A stretch of DNA of 64,000 nucleotides, taken from positions 108,107,842 to 108,171,841 of the forward strand of contig OZ022500.1 in assembly GCA_963989385.1 (NCBI GenBank). Reading direction: 5' to 3'. This stretch comes from Ctena decussata (taxonomy: Eukaryota > Mollusca > Bivalvia > Lucinida > Lucinidae). Each line of letters starts with the position of its first letter. Within the stretch, counting starts at the first letter, position 1. A model generated the notes under the pieces. That model saw only the letters and a program-made list of their open reading frames with translations, was not told the DNA's origin and searched no databases. Below, piece by piece: positions 53,691-64,000 of the stretch. The translations under genes and the position numbers were made by a program.

Positions 53691-55029
53691 GAGCTTGCTT
53701 TTTCAAAATTAGTAGCAATATTTAAGATGTAAAAGTTCTGGTATTGCAGGGAGTACTTTTGTGCTTTTTTCAAGTAGATTTTATTATTTTCCGATGGTCT
53801 GCTTTGGAAGTACTGAGTAAATCTAAAGGGTATCCTCATTCTCAATTAAAACTTTAAATTCTAGGGAGTAGGGATAGGATCTGTATCACTGTTTGTAATG
53901 CAGAGGCATTTTGCAGCTTTCTTTTATTTTCTTGTTATTAGATTGGTTCTCACATCGAGCAAAAACATTTGATCTGATTTCTCGTCTTATACATGTATGT
54001 TTTGCAAAGTCACTCTTAAATAATAACTCCTTAGATTTAACTTCAAATTTATTTTCACTCAATTTTGCACTAAAACCTCTTTCTTTTTCAACAACGAATA
54101 TGAAATTTTAAGGAAAATTTTGTAACGTTTGAAAATGGGGTAAAAAAACCCTGTAATTATCAAATTTTATTGTCATTTAGATGCATTATTGTCGTAGAAG
54201 TGCCCATTTTAACAATAAATTTTCATAATTTGTTTTTTTTTGATGGTCCAATTTCAAATATATGATACAAATATTTCGAATTTTTATCTTGACTCTCTTA
54301 ACTCTAAGGCCCACTCCATGATATAAATGGTTTTGTGTCAACTTTTGATTTCAAGTTTTGCTTCAAAATGTTAATCCATTACCCCCATCCCTTTGAAAAA
54401 TATTAATGTCTCGTGTGCTTTTTCATGTCAATATATCATCTGTCAAAATGTGCAGGTTGTCTATGAAAATTAACAACTAACAAAATAATGTTTGGCAGTC
54501 TCTACCATTTAATTTAGAGTTTAATTGATTATTCACTTTGTGGTAAGAATGAATAGCAGCTTAATAAACAACACCTTTATATGTACTATCAGTAATGAAT
54601 GGTGGGCCAGTTTGACACCTTATGTATGAACCTCTAATTTTATTTTGGCCAAGTATGGCTGTAAAAGTTGTTACATTGTGGATATCTTGAAATTGAATAA
54701 TTCTTGAAACCTATAAAGTTATAAGATTGAATGGTGGTCATTTGCAAAGTTATAAGCAATATTGTAATGTATTTTAGCTTTCTGTAGACTTTAAAAAGAA
54801 GCGACATTAAAGCATGGCTGTAGTGTATTTACTGAATATACAGTTTACAAGTAACATTTTTAACTAAAGATAAGACTTGCTTCACATGATTTATATAACA
54901 CCTTTTATGATAAGAAAATAGGAGCTTTGTATCTGGAAAATAAATGCAAAATGGAATGTGCTATAAAGTATATATGTATTGTTATGCAAATGGAGGTTTT
55001 CCCATACAAAAGAACAAGGGAACAAAGAT
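53691..55029. other. Unassigned non-coding stretch (1.3 kb)
   Basis: AT-rich, no supported feature. Confidence 0.4.
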
Positions 55030-55340
55030 GATCTTGTCGTAAAATAGGTGAAGGTCAACCCGAACAAACTTGGTTGTATTTGATCAGTACCTGATGACGC
55101 ATACAAAATGTCATTGTCATCAGCCTTCGGTTTCTTGGAAAGATTTTTATCATACTACTATATATTGGCATGGCGAGTGTCTTGCTCATATGACCAGGCT
55201 GATTTGAAAAAAAAATCATATCCTTGTTCCATAGAGATTTCACGTGAGATTTAGTGTCATTTGTCCATAAATGATAGTGGTTTCTGAGAAAATTGTCAGA
55301 CTGAGATTCCATGGCGTTAAAATTATTACAAAGATTAGAC
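55030..55340 (-). repeat. Diverged single unit of the 445-bp repeat family
   Basis: GGTGAAGGTCAACCC, TATATTGGCATGGCG and CATATGACCAGGCTG match the reverse-orientation units at 49.8-51.2 kb. Confidence 0.6.
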
Positions 55341-55927
55341 ACAGAATGAGATTATACCACCTCGTCGAATAAATATACAAGCCTTGTTCGTGAATATAAC
55401 TAAATGCGATTATGAGCTTTGTAGATCTTAATATAAAATTAAAATCTTAAAGTGTTCACTTTGTCACTGAATATAACAGAGGTTTGCACCCAGTTTTATA
55501 TTTTTGTGCGTATCATTGAATCAGAAACCGTTTGTGTTTTATATAAATCACTTTCTCTTTGTATACTTTTGGCGCTATATTCGTCTGAATCCATTGCATC
55601 AAGATCGGAGTGTTTTGTACAAGAGATAGATCACTTATTTCTGAAACAAATAACAACAGGAAATTTATTTGATGCTTTGCGTAATGTTGCACTTTAACAT
55701 CTGAAATATTATGTCACATTTCCATTAGTGCTACTGAATTAAATCACAACTAAAGATGTCATGTAATCTAATTGATGTTGCCTGAGGGACTTCTGAATTT
55801 GCAAAACTAGGTTGGTTAAAAAGTTTGCACTTAAGATCCGATCATACTCAAGAGCTTGTCATATACTGGAAAATTTCTAACGAATTTAGATTAGACATTT
55901 ACCGAAAATGACAATCTAGAGCGATGC
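55341..55927. other. Unassigned non-coding stretch
   Basis: The frame at 55452-55697 lacks motifs. Confidence 0.35.
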
Positions 55928-55929
55928 TC

Positions 55930-56054
55930 CACGTATATCCCAGCAGCATACGAGTTTTACACAACTACGTATCAATGTCAATGCGACGTCACAGCGTTGC
56001 ATCGATATTGATACGTAGCAGTTTCAGCATTGCTGGTCTGTTGGAATATACGTT
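55930..56054. mobile_element. Short palindromic element
   Basis: The outer ACGTATATCC pairs with GGAATATACGT, and the inner CTACGTATCAAT (55965-55976) pairs with ATTGATACGTAG (56007-56018). It lies inside the 191-codon frame 55924-56499, which argues against that frame being a gene. Confidence 0.6.
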
Positions 56055-56863
56055 GAAGCGCGTCTTTTGCAATGTTTTATGTATATATAGTTTTATAGAA
56101 TACAAAAAAGCCGAGATATACATCTTTGTCCCTAGCAGTCGAGGAGTTTGGCGCATCGGTAATATTTTATTTATCAGTTTGTATCTGTTTTATAATGCTC
56201 CGTGTGACGATAGTCAGGGGGGGGGGGGCAATGAGATTTTCTCCTGTCTGTCTGTACGTCCGTCTGCCCGCCCGTACGTCAACTTTTATTATAGAGATTT
56301 TGTAATGAACTCCTCCCACATTTTAACAGGTAATGTTAGAATTTTGTCAACACAGTTGGAGTGGAGAGAAAAAATTATATTGAATGATAGCATTGTAGAC
56401 CTTGTTATTTTGGACTTTTTATTTCCTTTACACTTTTGTGAAAAGTGTATTTGTAATCAACTCCTCCCACAATTTGCAGTGCATTTTTTCAAATTGTAAT
56501 CTAAGATTGTTCACATAATAAGAATATGCATTTGCCCTTTTTGACTGTGATAATTTATATTTCAAACAGTTGTAGCCTCTTAGGTCATCATGTTGTAGGG
56601 ACACAGTTTTCTAATCCTAAATCGAAACTTTATGAAACTAAATCTTTAACAAACACATGCCTGCCACCGCATTAGGTGTAACTGTTTATATATGGCATGT
56701 TTAGTTATTTTATATTTTCGATTATGGTTTGCGATAAACTCTGACGCCCGGAGTTCTTCTGGAAGCAATGAAACTAGCAGACCTCGTCCAAGTGAGTTTT
56801 AATGTGCAGCAATGTAATGTTGCATCTCTGCCCACGCCTTCTAGAACCGAGTTTATCATGATG
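56055..56863. other. Unassigned, with a 13-nt poly-G
   Basis: A G run near 56218-56228. No gene supported. Confidence 0.4.
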
Positions 56864-56969
56864 CATAGTACATAGCATGATTCTTGATTCATGCTATGTA
56901 CTATGAAAATGTATTATGAAAACAATATACATTAAGTATATTGTTTTCATAATACAAAGCATGAATCAA
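56864..56969. repeat. Two adjacent perfect palindromes
   Basis: 56864-56880 pairs with 56889-56905 (17 bp, 8-nt loop). 56910-56930 pairs with 56936-56956 (21 bp, 5-nt loop). A third pair, TTGATTCATGC (56884-56894) with GCATGAATCAA (56959-56969), competes with the first hairpin. Confidence 0.85.
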
Positions 56970-57200
56970 AGGACTCACAATCCGAAGCTGCGTGAATCTA
57001 GGTTCGACATAGCTTGCAATGATTTTTCCTGAAGGACTATTCAATTATCAAAAATATGCTGGTTAAAAAGTCTGTATTTAAAATCATTATAGATTATGAC
57101 GTTTTGATCATCGTATTGCCTGTCTTTCTCAATCTAGTCAGAACAATTTTTATACAAAACATATTAAAATTGATTTTTGTAATATAGATCTTCTTCTATA
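56970..57200. other. Unassigned non-coding stretch
   Basis: No supported feature. Confidence 0.35.
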
Positions 57201-57439
57201 TGAGCCGTGACACGAGAAAAACCAACAATGTGGTTGTGCGCCCAGCGCAGACTCAGATCAGCCTGGGCATCCGCCCAGCCTGATCAGAGTCTTCGCTGTC
57301 CGCATGGAGGTAGCTTAGACCCTTAGCTACCCTTTAAGCCCTTGGCGAAGAGTCTGATCAGACTAGGTTGATGCCCAGGCTGATCTGAGTCTGCGCTGGG
57401 CGCACAACCACATTGTTCGTTTTCTCGTGTCGCGGCTCA
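57201..57439. mobile_element. Palindromic MITE, TGAGCCGCGACAC family, copy 6 (full length)
   Basis: Full-length with strong arms (central GATCAGAGTCTTCGCTGTCC). Flanked by TATA-rich DNA on both sides. Confidence 0.85.
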
Positions 57440-58339
57440 TATATTTTTTCATGCCTTCCACTGACAGTGGATTAGTGACACTTGTCACTTCTATGACAAT
57501 CTAAGCAGTTAGAAACAAAGCAACAGCGCTAACTGCAAAGAAGCCCATGATAACGCAGCTTTAACGATCTCGTCGTTTGATAAATATCCTATAACAGGCA
57601 CTTCTTACTTTATAAAACCCCAGACAATATTGAGCGTATAGTATTCTGGCTTTGAGATATTGGATCAGAAATTAATAAGGTATATTGTATTTACTCTTTG
57701 TTAAGCCCACGAGACATACAAGTCCATATTACATGCCACAAATAACTATGAATGCAGACAAATAATTGTTATTTGCAGCAAGGCGACTTAGAATATAGTA
57801 ATAAATAAAACAATTTTGAGCATAAGCCATTCACAAGTGTCGCAAAATAAATAAATCCGTCGTATTTATGTTCACGTGCGTATGCTACTCGTTTGGTTAA
57901 AATTTTCATTTTTGTAAAGATATATCACTCTGATCGATGAAAAAAGTTGGCTCTGACAAGGAACTGTTTCAGAAATTGATACTGAAGGCTTGAATTGGTG
58001 GTATATCTTTTTCCCTGGCATCAGATTGACTTTTTTGAGTGTATGTGTTTTACTGTGATGCCTTGTTGATCAGCAAGAAGCCACTATACTTGTTATTTGG
58101 ATTTGCAATATCAATTGAAGTCAGATATTCTTGTTTGGTTTAAACAATATTTTTCTCAATTTTGTATTCATTTTAATATTCTGTTTTATTGGGTGCCATA
58201 ATTCTGTTATGCAACAGTTCAGTGCAATTAATGTTTAATCAAAGGCGATTCCCCGCCTCACATAGGTAATGACATAAAGGTCATACAACAGCGGAAGCAC
58301 AGGGTGTTCTGTATTGTAGAGGATAAGTGTCTTTACAAA
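57440..58339. other. Unassigned non-coding stretch
   Basis: No supported feature. Confidence 0.4.
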
Positions 58340-58552
58340 TGAGCCGCGACACGAGAAAACCAACAATGTGGTTGTGCGCCCAGCGCAGACTCAGATCAGA
58401 TAAGAGTCCTCCCTAAGTGCTTAAAAGGAAGCTAAGAGCCTAACCTTCATGCGGACAGCGAAGACTCTGATCAGGCTGGGCGGATCCCCAGGCTGATCTG
58501 AGTCTGCCCTGGGCGCACAACCACATTGTTGGTTTTCTCGTGTCGCGGCTCA
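58340..58552. mobile_element. Palindromic MITE, TGAGCCGCGACAC family, copy 7
   Basis: Both ends present, with a small deletion in the left half. Confidence 0.82.
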
Positions 58553-58700
58553 AATGATGCTGCATTTGCATAAACAAGATTTAAACCCTTGTAGTTTTAC
58601 TAGTGACTGTACCAAGTCTGTTTTTCTGTTGCAGTTCCTCAGTGTTTCTGTCAGCGTAAATGCGCTGTTGCGTTTTTTATGTTTATGTGTCATTTTTATT

Positions 58701-58908
58701 TGAGCCGCGACACGATAAAATCAGCAAAGTGGCATGTGTGCCAAGCGCGGACACAGATCACATTGGCATCCGCCCGGAGTCTTCGCTGTCCGCATGGAGG
58801 TAATTTAGATCTTAGCTACCCTTTAAGTGCACAGCAAAGACTCTTATCAGACTGGGCATCCGGATACCGAGGCTGATCTGAGTCTTTGCTGGGCGCACAT
58901 GCCGTTTC
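58701..58908. mobile_element. Palindromic MITE, TGAGCCGCGACAC family, copy 8 (right end lost)
   Basis: The left end TGAGCCGCGACACGATAAAA is intact. The right arm decays after GCTGGGCGCACATGCC. Confidence 0.75.
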
Positions 58909-59630
58909 ATCTTCATATGTGACCGTTAATATCTAACTACACATTTGGCAAATCACCATTCATAGCGAAACAAAGAAAAGGATTGACGCAAACAAACATG
59001 AAAACAAAACGATTATTCCACGGCTGCAACGAAACGTCACGTAAACACGGGACGGTAGCAAGCCTAAAACGATGTTGAGATAACACGCTACGAGAATGCC
59101 ATTGGTTGAACATGAACTTCTTTCCATCCGATTATGATTTCAAACAGCTATGCGTATTGCTATCTATACAAGGATAGAAGAATCAAGCATGGTTTTCCAT
59201 CCGTTAACATTTGTTAGACACCGAGGACTTTGCTGAGGCCCTGTAAAAATGTAATAAACCTATTTCCAGGCGTGACTCTACCTCTATGTCATTCCTGACC
59301 TTAGTTTCTAAGATATTTGCTTCACGTCTGATTTGCTGACGTAATATTTACAGCACCCTTCCCATTATGAGTATAACAAAAGCCACAAATTTAGTTTAAA
59401 ACAGCATGTTAATTTCCTTTTCAACACATGTGTTTCTGTCGGTTAAGTCATAGTCGTTAATAATGTGCGGTACTGTTTTTCATGCAATTATATGGCTGAA
59501 ACTGTCAAGAAACTGTCGAATAGAAATCTAGTTTGAATACGGCATTATGCCAGCCTTCAAAACTCGCATAGTTCAGTCGCCTAACTTGAAATGTTAGTTT
59601 ATAACAACATAGGTGATTTATTATAGCTTA
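58909..59630. other. Unassigned non-coding stretch
   Basis: No supported feature. Confidence 0.4.
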
Positions 59631-59882
59631 TTAACTCTTTCGGCGCCAATTTTTTTCAGACGACAAATTTTCGTCTGCTCAAATCATCAGACGACAGATT
59701 TGTAATTGGAAATTTTAAGAATCTAAAGACATTTTTCATAAAATCAGGCTTGCTTTTTAAGTTCATATTTGAATGGCAAACAGTGTAGATCCTGATCAGA
59801 CGGCTCTTTTAAGAGCCGGCTGATCTGGATATACGCTGTTTGCAAAGTCGCATTTTTGCGACTTTGGCGCCGAAAGAGTTAA
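59631..59882. mobile_element. 252-bp MITE with perfect 19-bp terminal repeats and TTAA ends
   Basis: TTAACTCTTTCGGCGCCAA at the left and its exact complement at the right (59864-59882). TTAA at both ends fits a piggyBac-type target duplication. The interior includes a palindrome around GGCTCTTTTAAGAGCC and a block also found near 36420. Confidence 0.8.
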
Positions 59883-61631
59883 ACTAGAGCAATCTGATGT
59901 GGCAGAAACTGTTTGATGGCTTCATTTTCAGTCTGTACATTTGCATTATGCAAGTCCGTAAAGTTGACCATTTGAATAGCGCCGTCAGAGAAGAGCTTTA
60001 CGGCAGAAACGAACAGAGAAGACTCAAAACAGCCTGTGCAGTTGCAGATTCTTGTCGGTCTTTACTGTTTGCATGAATTTAAAGTATAGACATTTTGATA
60101 GTTTAAATCCGACCACCTTCAAATATTCAGCAGACAGATTAGTCCGACCTTTATAATGTTCATCAGAAAGATTGGTCCGACCATTAAAGGCCCCATTGCT
60201 CTATCAATGATGAAAAGTTTTATCATCAGGTATTTCTACAAGATTCGCCCTACAGTTGCGTCACATTAAAAGACCGTGATTAGCATACTTTAAAAGATGT
60301 AATATCCTTGAGCTTCAGATAAAAAGGTTTTGAAAGGACAAGGTGCGCTAGTGTATTGCTAGCGGCCTAAAATTTCGGGAAAAATGAAACTCGACACAAA
60401 AAAATTACCATCACCATCCATTGAACGTAACAACATAAGGACTATCGCGTGCGCACACAAAAATGACGTCATGACGTTATATGACGTCATTTTACAACGT
60501 CAAAGATGCCATTTTTGCGGGTTTTTCTTGAAAATGACTAAATTCAAGTACGTTTTGCAAAATAAAAATATGACGGCATGGCTGTTCCAACTCGATTTCT
60601 TGTGCAGATCCTTGCAGCAGAGTAACCGACAGACAGACAAAAGGACTACTTGGTACACGCATGGCATCATTGTTTAATTTTACGTTTTTCTGTGTGTATC
60701 TGCTGTAAAATTGCAGGTTTCACTGTATGTTTCTGCCATGATTTTGGTTAAAAAAATACCAACAAAACTATGAAGGCGTGTATATTTAACTTGAATTTTG
60801 TTGTTTGAGTATCATCATGTCAGAAGAATTTATTTGAAAAAAAAAAAAAAAAATCAAACAATAGAAATGTGCCAGGTCTCGCCAACAAGTACATGTCGTG
60901 CCTAGTCAGTCCATCATGTACCGTTTTACATCCATATTTCTTTGCCTCCAAGAAATGTTTATACTGAGTGTATTATAATAAAGAGGATGAGCCAGAGGAA
61001 GAGAGAGGAACCAATGAGATAAGGACTTAATTGTACATGCAGAGAAGTTCATTTTCATGCGACGTTATTTATTCATTAGTTTTGAAAGAAATCAGTGTAT
61101 GGGAACAGCAAAGGATTGGTCAGGATGCGCGAGCTGATTTGAGTTTTGTACTAGTCTTACATGTCATCTTCATGGACTATCCATTTGCCGGTTTATGTAG
61201 ATTTAGTTGCGATGGTCAAATAGTTTCTTTGACAAGCTCTTTTCGTTCACATGGAGCAAAATATCTGTTAGAGAAAAGTGCAACAAAAAAAATTGCAACA
61301 TTAACGTCATTGTCGATTCCATTTTGTAAAAGGAAACATAAGAAACGCACATAAAAATAAAAGAATAAAGATTGATAAAATTCTCTGCCCGAATGGCAAA
61401 AGGTTAACAAGTTCCCCAAGCTACCCTCATGCCAACATCATTGCCATTCCAGGGATCACAACCCTTGATACACGCACAACTAAATACAGAAATAAACATG
61501 CACAAATTGCTGTATTAGTGTTTACCTATCTCGAAAAAGGTGACAACATGCATCCAGTCTGCAAAAAATTATCTAAATTCATATAATCGCAGCACACGTG
61601 TAACCATTATTTATGTTTGTTTTCGTGTGCC
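59883..61631. other. Unassigned non-coding stretch (1.7 kb) with poly-A
   Basis: A poly-A run near 60838-60854. Frames at 60384-60677 and 61031-61354 show no recognisable domain. Around 60465-60495 GACGTCAT recurs twice. Confidence 0.35.
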
Positions 61632-61840
61632 TACGTAATGACTGCGTCAGAGTTTTTCGCCGCTGCTAGTTCGAGCCTTGTCCGGCGTACAAATGAGAAA
61701 GCCAAGTTCTGCTTACGGAAGGAAGATCGGGTGTTTTTTTCTCCGTGAGTTCCTGGTTTCGCCCACCTTTGATTAACGATGGGTTTAATATCAGTGAAGT
61801 TATTTTGAAAAGGCCGTAAAACCCATATTAAAACAAATCA
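61632..61840 (+). mobile_element. tRNA-derived SINE (same family as 51968-52200)
   Basis: B box AGTTCGAGCC near 61669, TTTCGCCCACC, ATATCAGTGAAGTTATTTTG and AAAGGCCGTAAAACCC match the SINE at 52 kb. Confidence 0.7.
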
Positions 61841-61906
61841 TATCGAGACGCTGGTACGATACTGATGTGAAATTAGTACAATTGAACCCGTTGACATGTA
61901 AAAAAC

Positions 61907-61908
<2 letters not shown>

Positions 61909-61940
<32 letters not shown>

Positions 61941-61990
61941 GCCGGTAGTGGATTTCGAACCCGGTAGCGCTAGAATCGGAAGTCAGCGCC
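61909..61990 (-). mobile_element. Poly-A tract and tRNA-like fragment
   Basis: A run of nearly 30 A is followed by GGATTTCGAACCCGGTAGCG, which on the minus strand gives a B box GGGTTCGAAATCC. Likely a SINE or tRNA-derived fragment. Confidence 0.45.
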
Positions 61991-62715
61991 ACTAACCCTT
62001 TGTATTGTAGCTTTTGTGATAGGAACTGTAACAACAGAAGTCTGTTTTGTGATTTCTATGATGGCAAACCTTTCTCGAGAGAAATATTACGCAACATATG
62101 GTGTATGCTGTGATATTTGGCGTTAAATCGCTAATATTCATTTCTAACAGTTTCAAGTCAAAGTCGAAGACTTGAGTTGAATTGACAGGTTCATATATAC
62201 GCTAGATGTACGTAGGCCCCTACTAAGAACAGTAGGACACTGAATAACGTTGTGATTCACGCGACGTCACGTTACGCGCCAGAAACGTCATCGAAAATCT
62301 TTGAACCCCTGACGTACTTAAATCGTTCTCTCGGGAAGAAGGGATAAGATATTTGCTTAATTCTTTCGGTTTTCGTCTAGTTAGATTCTGTATAAAAGCT
62401 CGTAAAATTTCTATCAAAAACTAAGGATAGGCCGAAAACCGCCCTTAGCGCACCTTGTCAACTAATATGACCTACTTTCGATTTTGTAAACATTAATAAA
62501 ATGGTAAAAATACAACGTACAGGCGTGGAGACCCATTCACTATGCCGCCTATGGTCATTTGATATAATAAGACGGGAAACCAGAAGAGGACAGTTGTATT
62601 TTGTGGAGCGATTTCTCATTTTCAAAAACCTATGCCCTCTACTTTTTGCTAGGCGAATGACTCAATACATGCATAGCAAGTCACATTTTATCAGCAAAGG
62701 TGTAGGTAGAACCGT
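61991..62715. other. Unassigned; possibly LINE 3' flank
   Basis: No supported gene. The part adjoining 62716 may include the 3' untranslated region of the LINE. Confidence 0.35.
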
Positions 62716-64000
62716 TCATCGTAACGATTTATAGACTTTCTCAAATATTGTCCTATTGATTTCTTGTGACAAGGACAGATCACCGTACAAAAATAGGTTA
62801 AGAGTAGGATATTGATAAGGAGAGACTGCATTTATTAGTTCATTGCGCTGGGCCTGATAAAATGTACAATGAAAGAAAAAATGTTGAGCGTTTTCTAAAC
62901 TACCGCATCGACAAAGAGGAGAGTCTACTATATTTTTAACAAAGAGATCGAAGTTAAGAGAACTACAGTTTGTTCGAGGACGCGTTAGTAGTATTTGACT
63001 TTTCCTACAACCGGAGTAAAAGTGCTGGGGAACTTTTGGATTATCCTTCTGTAGAAAGCGTTTAAAGGAGGTCACCGATTCACACTGCTTTGCTTCAACA
63101 GGCAGATTGTTCCATGCCCTGACACTAGATGGTAAAAAAGACATATAAAATTGGTTTGTTCTCGCATCAATAGTTTGTAAATCATTAGAGTTTCTAAGAT
63201 TATAGCGTGATATGTTGCTGACAGTCTGTGGTATTAAAGAGGATAAGTATAAAGGAGTAATGTTATACATCATTTTATAAAACAAGGTCAGTTTGTGATT
63301 GTTACGCCTGCATTCTAGTGATTCCCAACAAATTTCCTTATAAAGTGAATGTAATGATACTAGCTTTGTTGTTCCCGTAGCGATCCTGGCAGCTTCATTC
63401 TGGATTTTATCTAGTTCCTGTTTTTCGTATTGAGCACAATTATCGAAAATAACATCTCCATATTCTATAAAGGGTCTAATGAAAGTAGTATAAATTGTTT
63501 CAAGAGATTTTCGATCGAGTTTAAATTTTAGTTTTCTCATAATATTGATTCTAAACCAAGCCTTTTCTTTAAATGTAATTTATGTGATGATGCCAGGTAA
63601 AGTCATTGGAAAGGTATAGTCCTAGATGTTTGTGAAATTCTACTTCAGATATTTGGTGATTTTGCATAAAAAGAGGTGGATGCTGCAGTTTATTTAATTT
63701 ACGCGAGAAAAGTAGACCTTCGGTTTTAGTGGGATTAAATGTTACTAACCAGGTAGCAGCCCATCGCGAAAGTTTGTTAAGATCTGTGTTAAGACAATCA
63801 GCTGCTGTGGTTGGATTTTCAGCGATGATGAAAAGACTAGTATCGTCGGCAAATAGACTAATGTTGGAACCTATGTCATTAACAATGTCATTAATGTACA
63901 TCAAGAAGAGTAAAGGCCCTAAAATGGAGCCCTGTGGAACACCAGCACGAATGAAAACCCAGTCAGATGAAGTACTTGGAAGAATAACGCGTTGCTTTCT
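62716..64000 (-). pseudogene. Non-LTR retrotransposon (CR1/jockey-like) reverse transcriptase, frameshifted, cut by window edge
   Basis: Read on the minus strand from the right edge. GVPQGSILGPLLFLMYINDI (near 63920) and FADDTSLF (near 63850) are core RT motifs of non-LTR elements. The thumb region follows (FNPTKTEGLLF, HLGLYLSNDFTWHHHI). The frame ends at 63569 and resumes in another frame before 63540 (KAWFRINIMRKLKF segment), so one frameshift interrupts it. The C-terminal part (274 codons) carries CRCGSLENAQHFFFHC, the Cys/His motif seen at the end of many LINE ORF2 proteins, and stops at 62716. The endonuclease and N-terminus would lie beyond 64000. Probably a 5'-incomplete or dead copy. 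Confidence 0.88.

Noticed and set aside
55924..56499. 191-codon open frame
   Set aside because: It starts inside a palindromic element, crosses a poly-G tract, and shows no domain, signal or conserved motif.

Overview
The window looks like a gene-poor, transposon-dense piece of a bivalve mollusc nuclear genome. The evidence is AT-rich non-coding DNA, tRNA-derived SINEs, dense palindromic MITEs, long GACCTTGACC-containing repeat arrays of a kind familiar from clam and oyster genomes, and metazoan-type Gypsy, pogo and LINE remnants. The species cannot be fixed from the sequence. I recognise no ordinary host protein gene. Nearly every open frame with a convincing domain belongs to a mobile element.

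The centrepiece is an apparently intact, very young Gypsy-type (Metaviridae-like) LTR retrotransposon at 17019-29842, about 12.8 kb. Its two LTRs read as identical. It has a 4-bp target duplication (CAGT), a primer binding site, a polypurine tract and open frames for Gag, protease and RT/RNase H/integrase. Gag starts with a helix-hairpin-helix resembling ComEA and has no zinc knuckle. The gag/protease overlap carries a UUUAAAC slippery heptamer followed by a well-formed H-type pseudoknot. Protease and RT are in separate frames, also a -1 step apart. In the place where an envelope gene would sit, the element has a 468-codon ORF encoding two zinc-finger-like motifs and a complete TatD-type metal-dependent nuclease domain. 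A splice-acceptor-like site lies one base before its ATG, and a consensus splice donor lies in the 5' LTR. Between pol and this ORF, and again after it, are twelve copies of a stem-loop with a near-invariant 15-nt loop (TAGCTCTTTGAAACT) and stems that covary between copies. This cassette (TatD ORF, hairpin array, predicted splicing) is the best candidate for an undescribed system here.

Left of the element (1-17 kb) are copies of a palindromic MITE beginning TGAGCCGCGACAC, other foldback MITEs, a 150-170-bp tandem array, two mariner-like non-autonomous elements, a 1.7-kb inverted repeat at 7511-9221 and a tRNA-derived SINE.

Right of the element (30-64 kb) are a decayed pogo-family transposase, two hammerhead ribozymes in a circularly permuted repeat pair (33 kb and 45 kb), a 392-bp tandem duplication, a 577-bp tandem array split by a SINE, a 4-kb array of about 445-bp units in both orientations, more MITEs including a TTAA-flanked one, and a frameshifted LINE reverse transcriptase running off the right edge. 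Stretches listed as unassigned showed nothing I could support.
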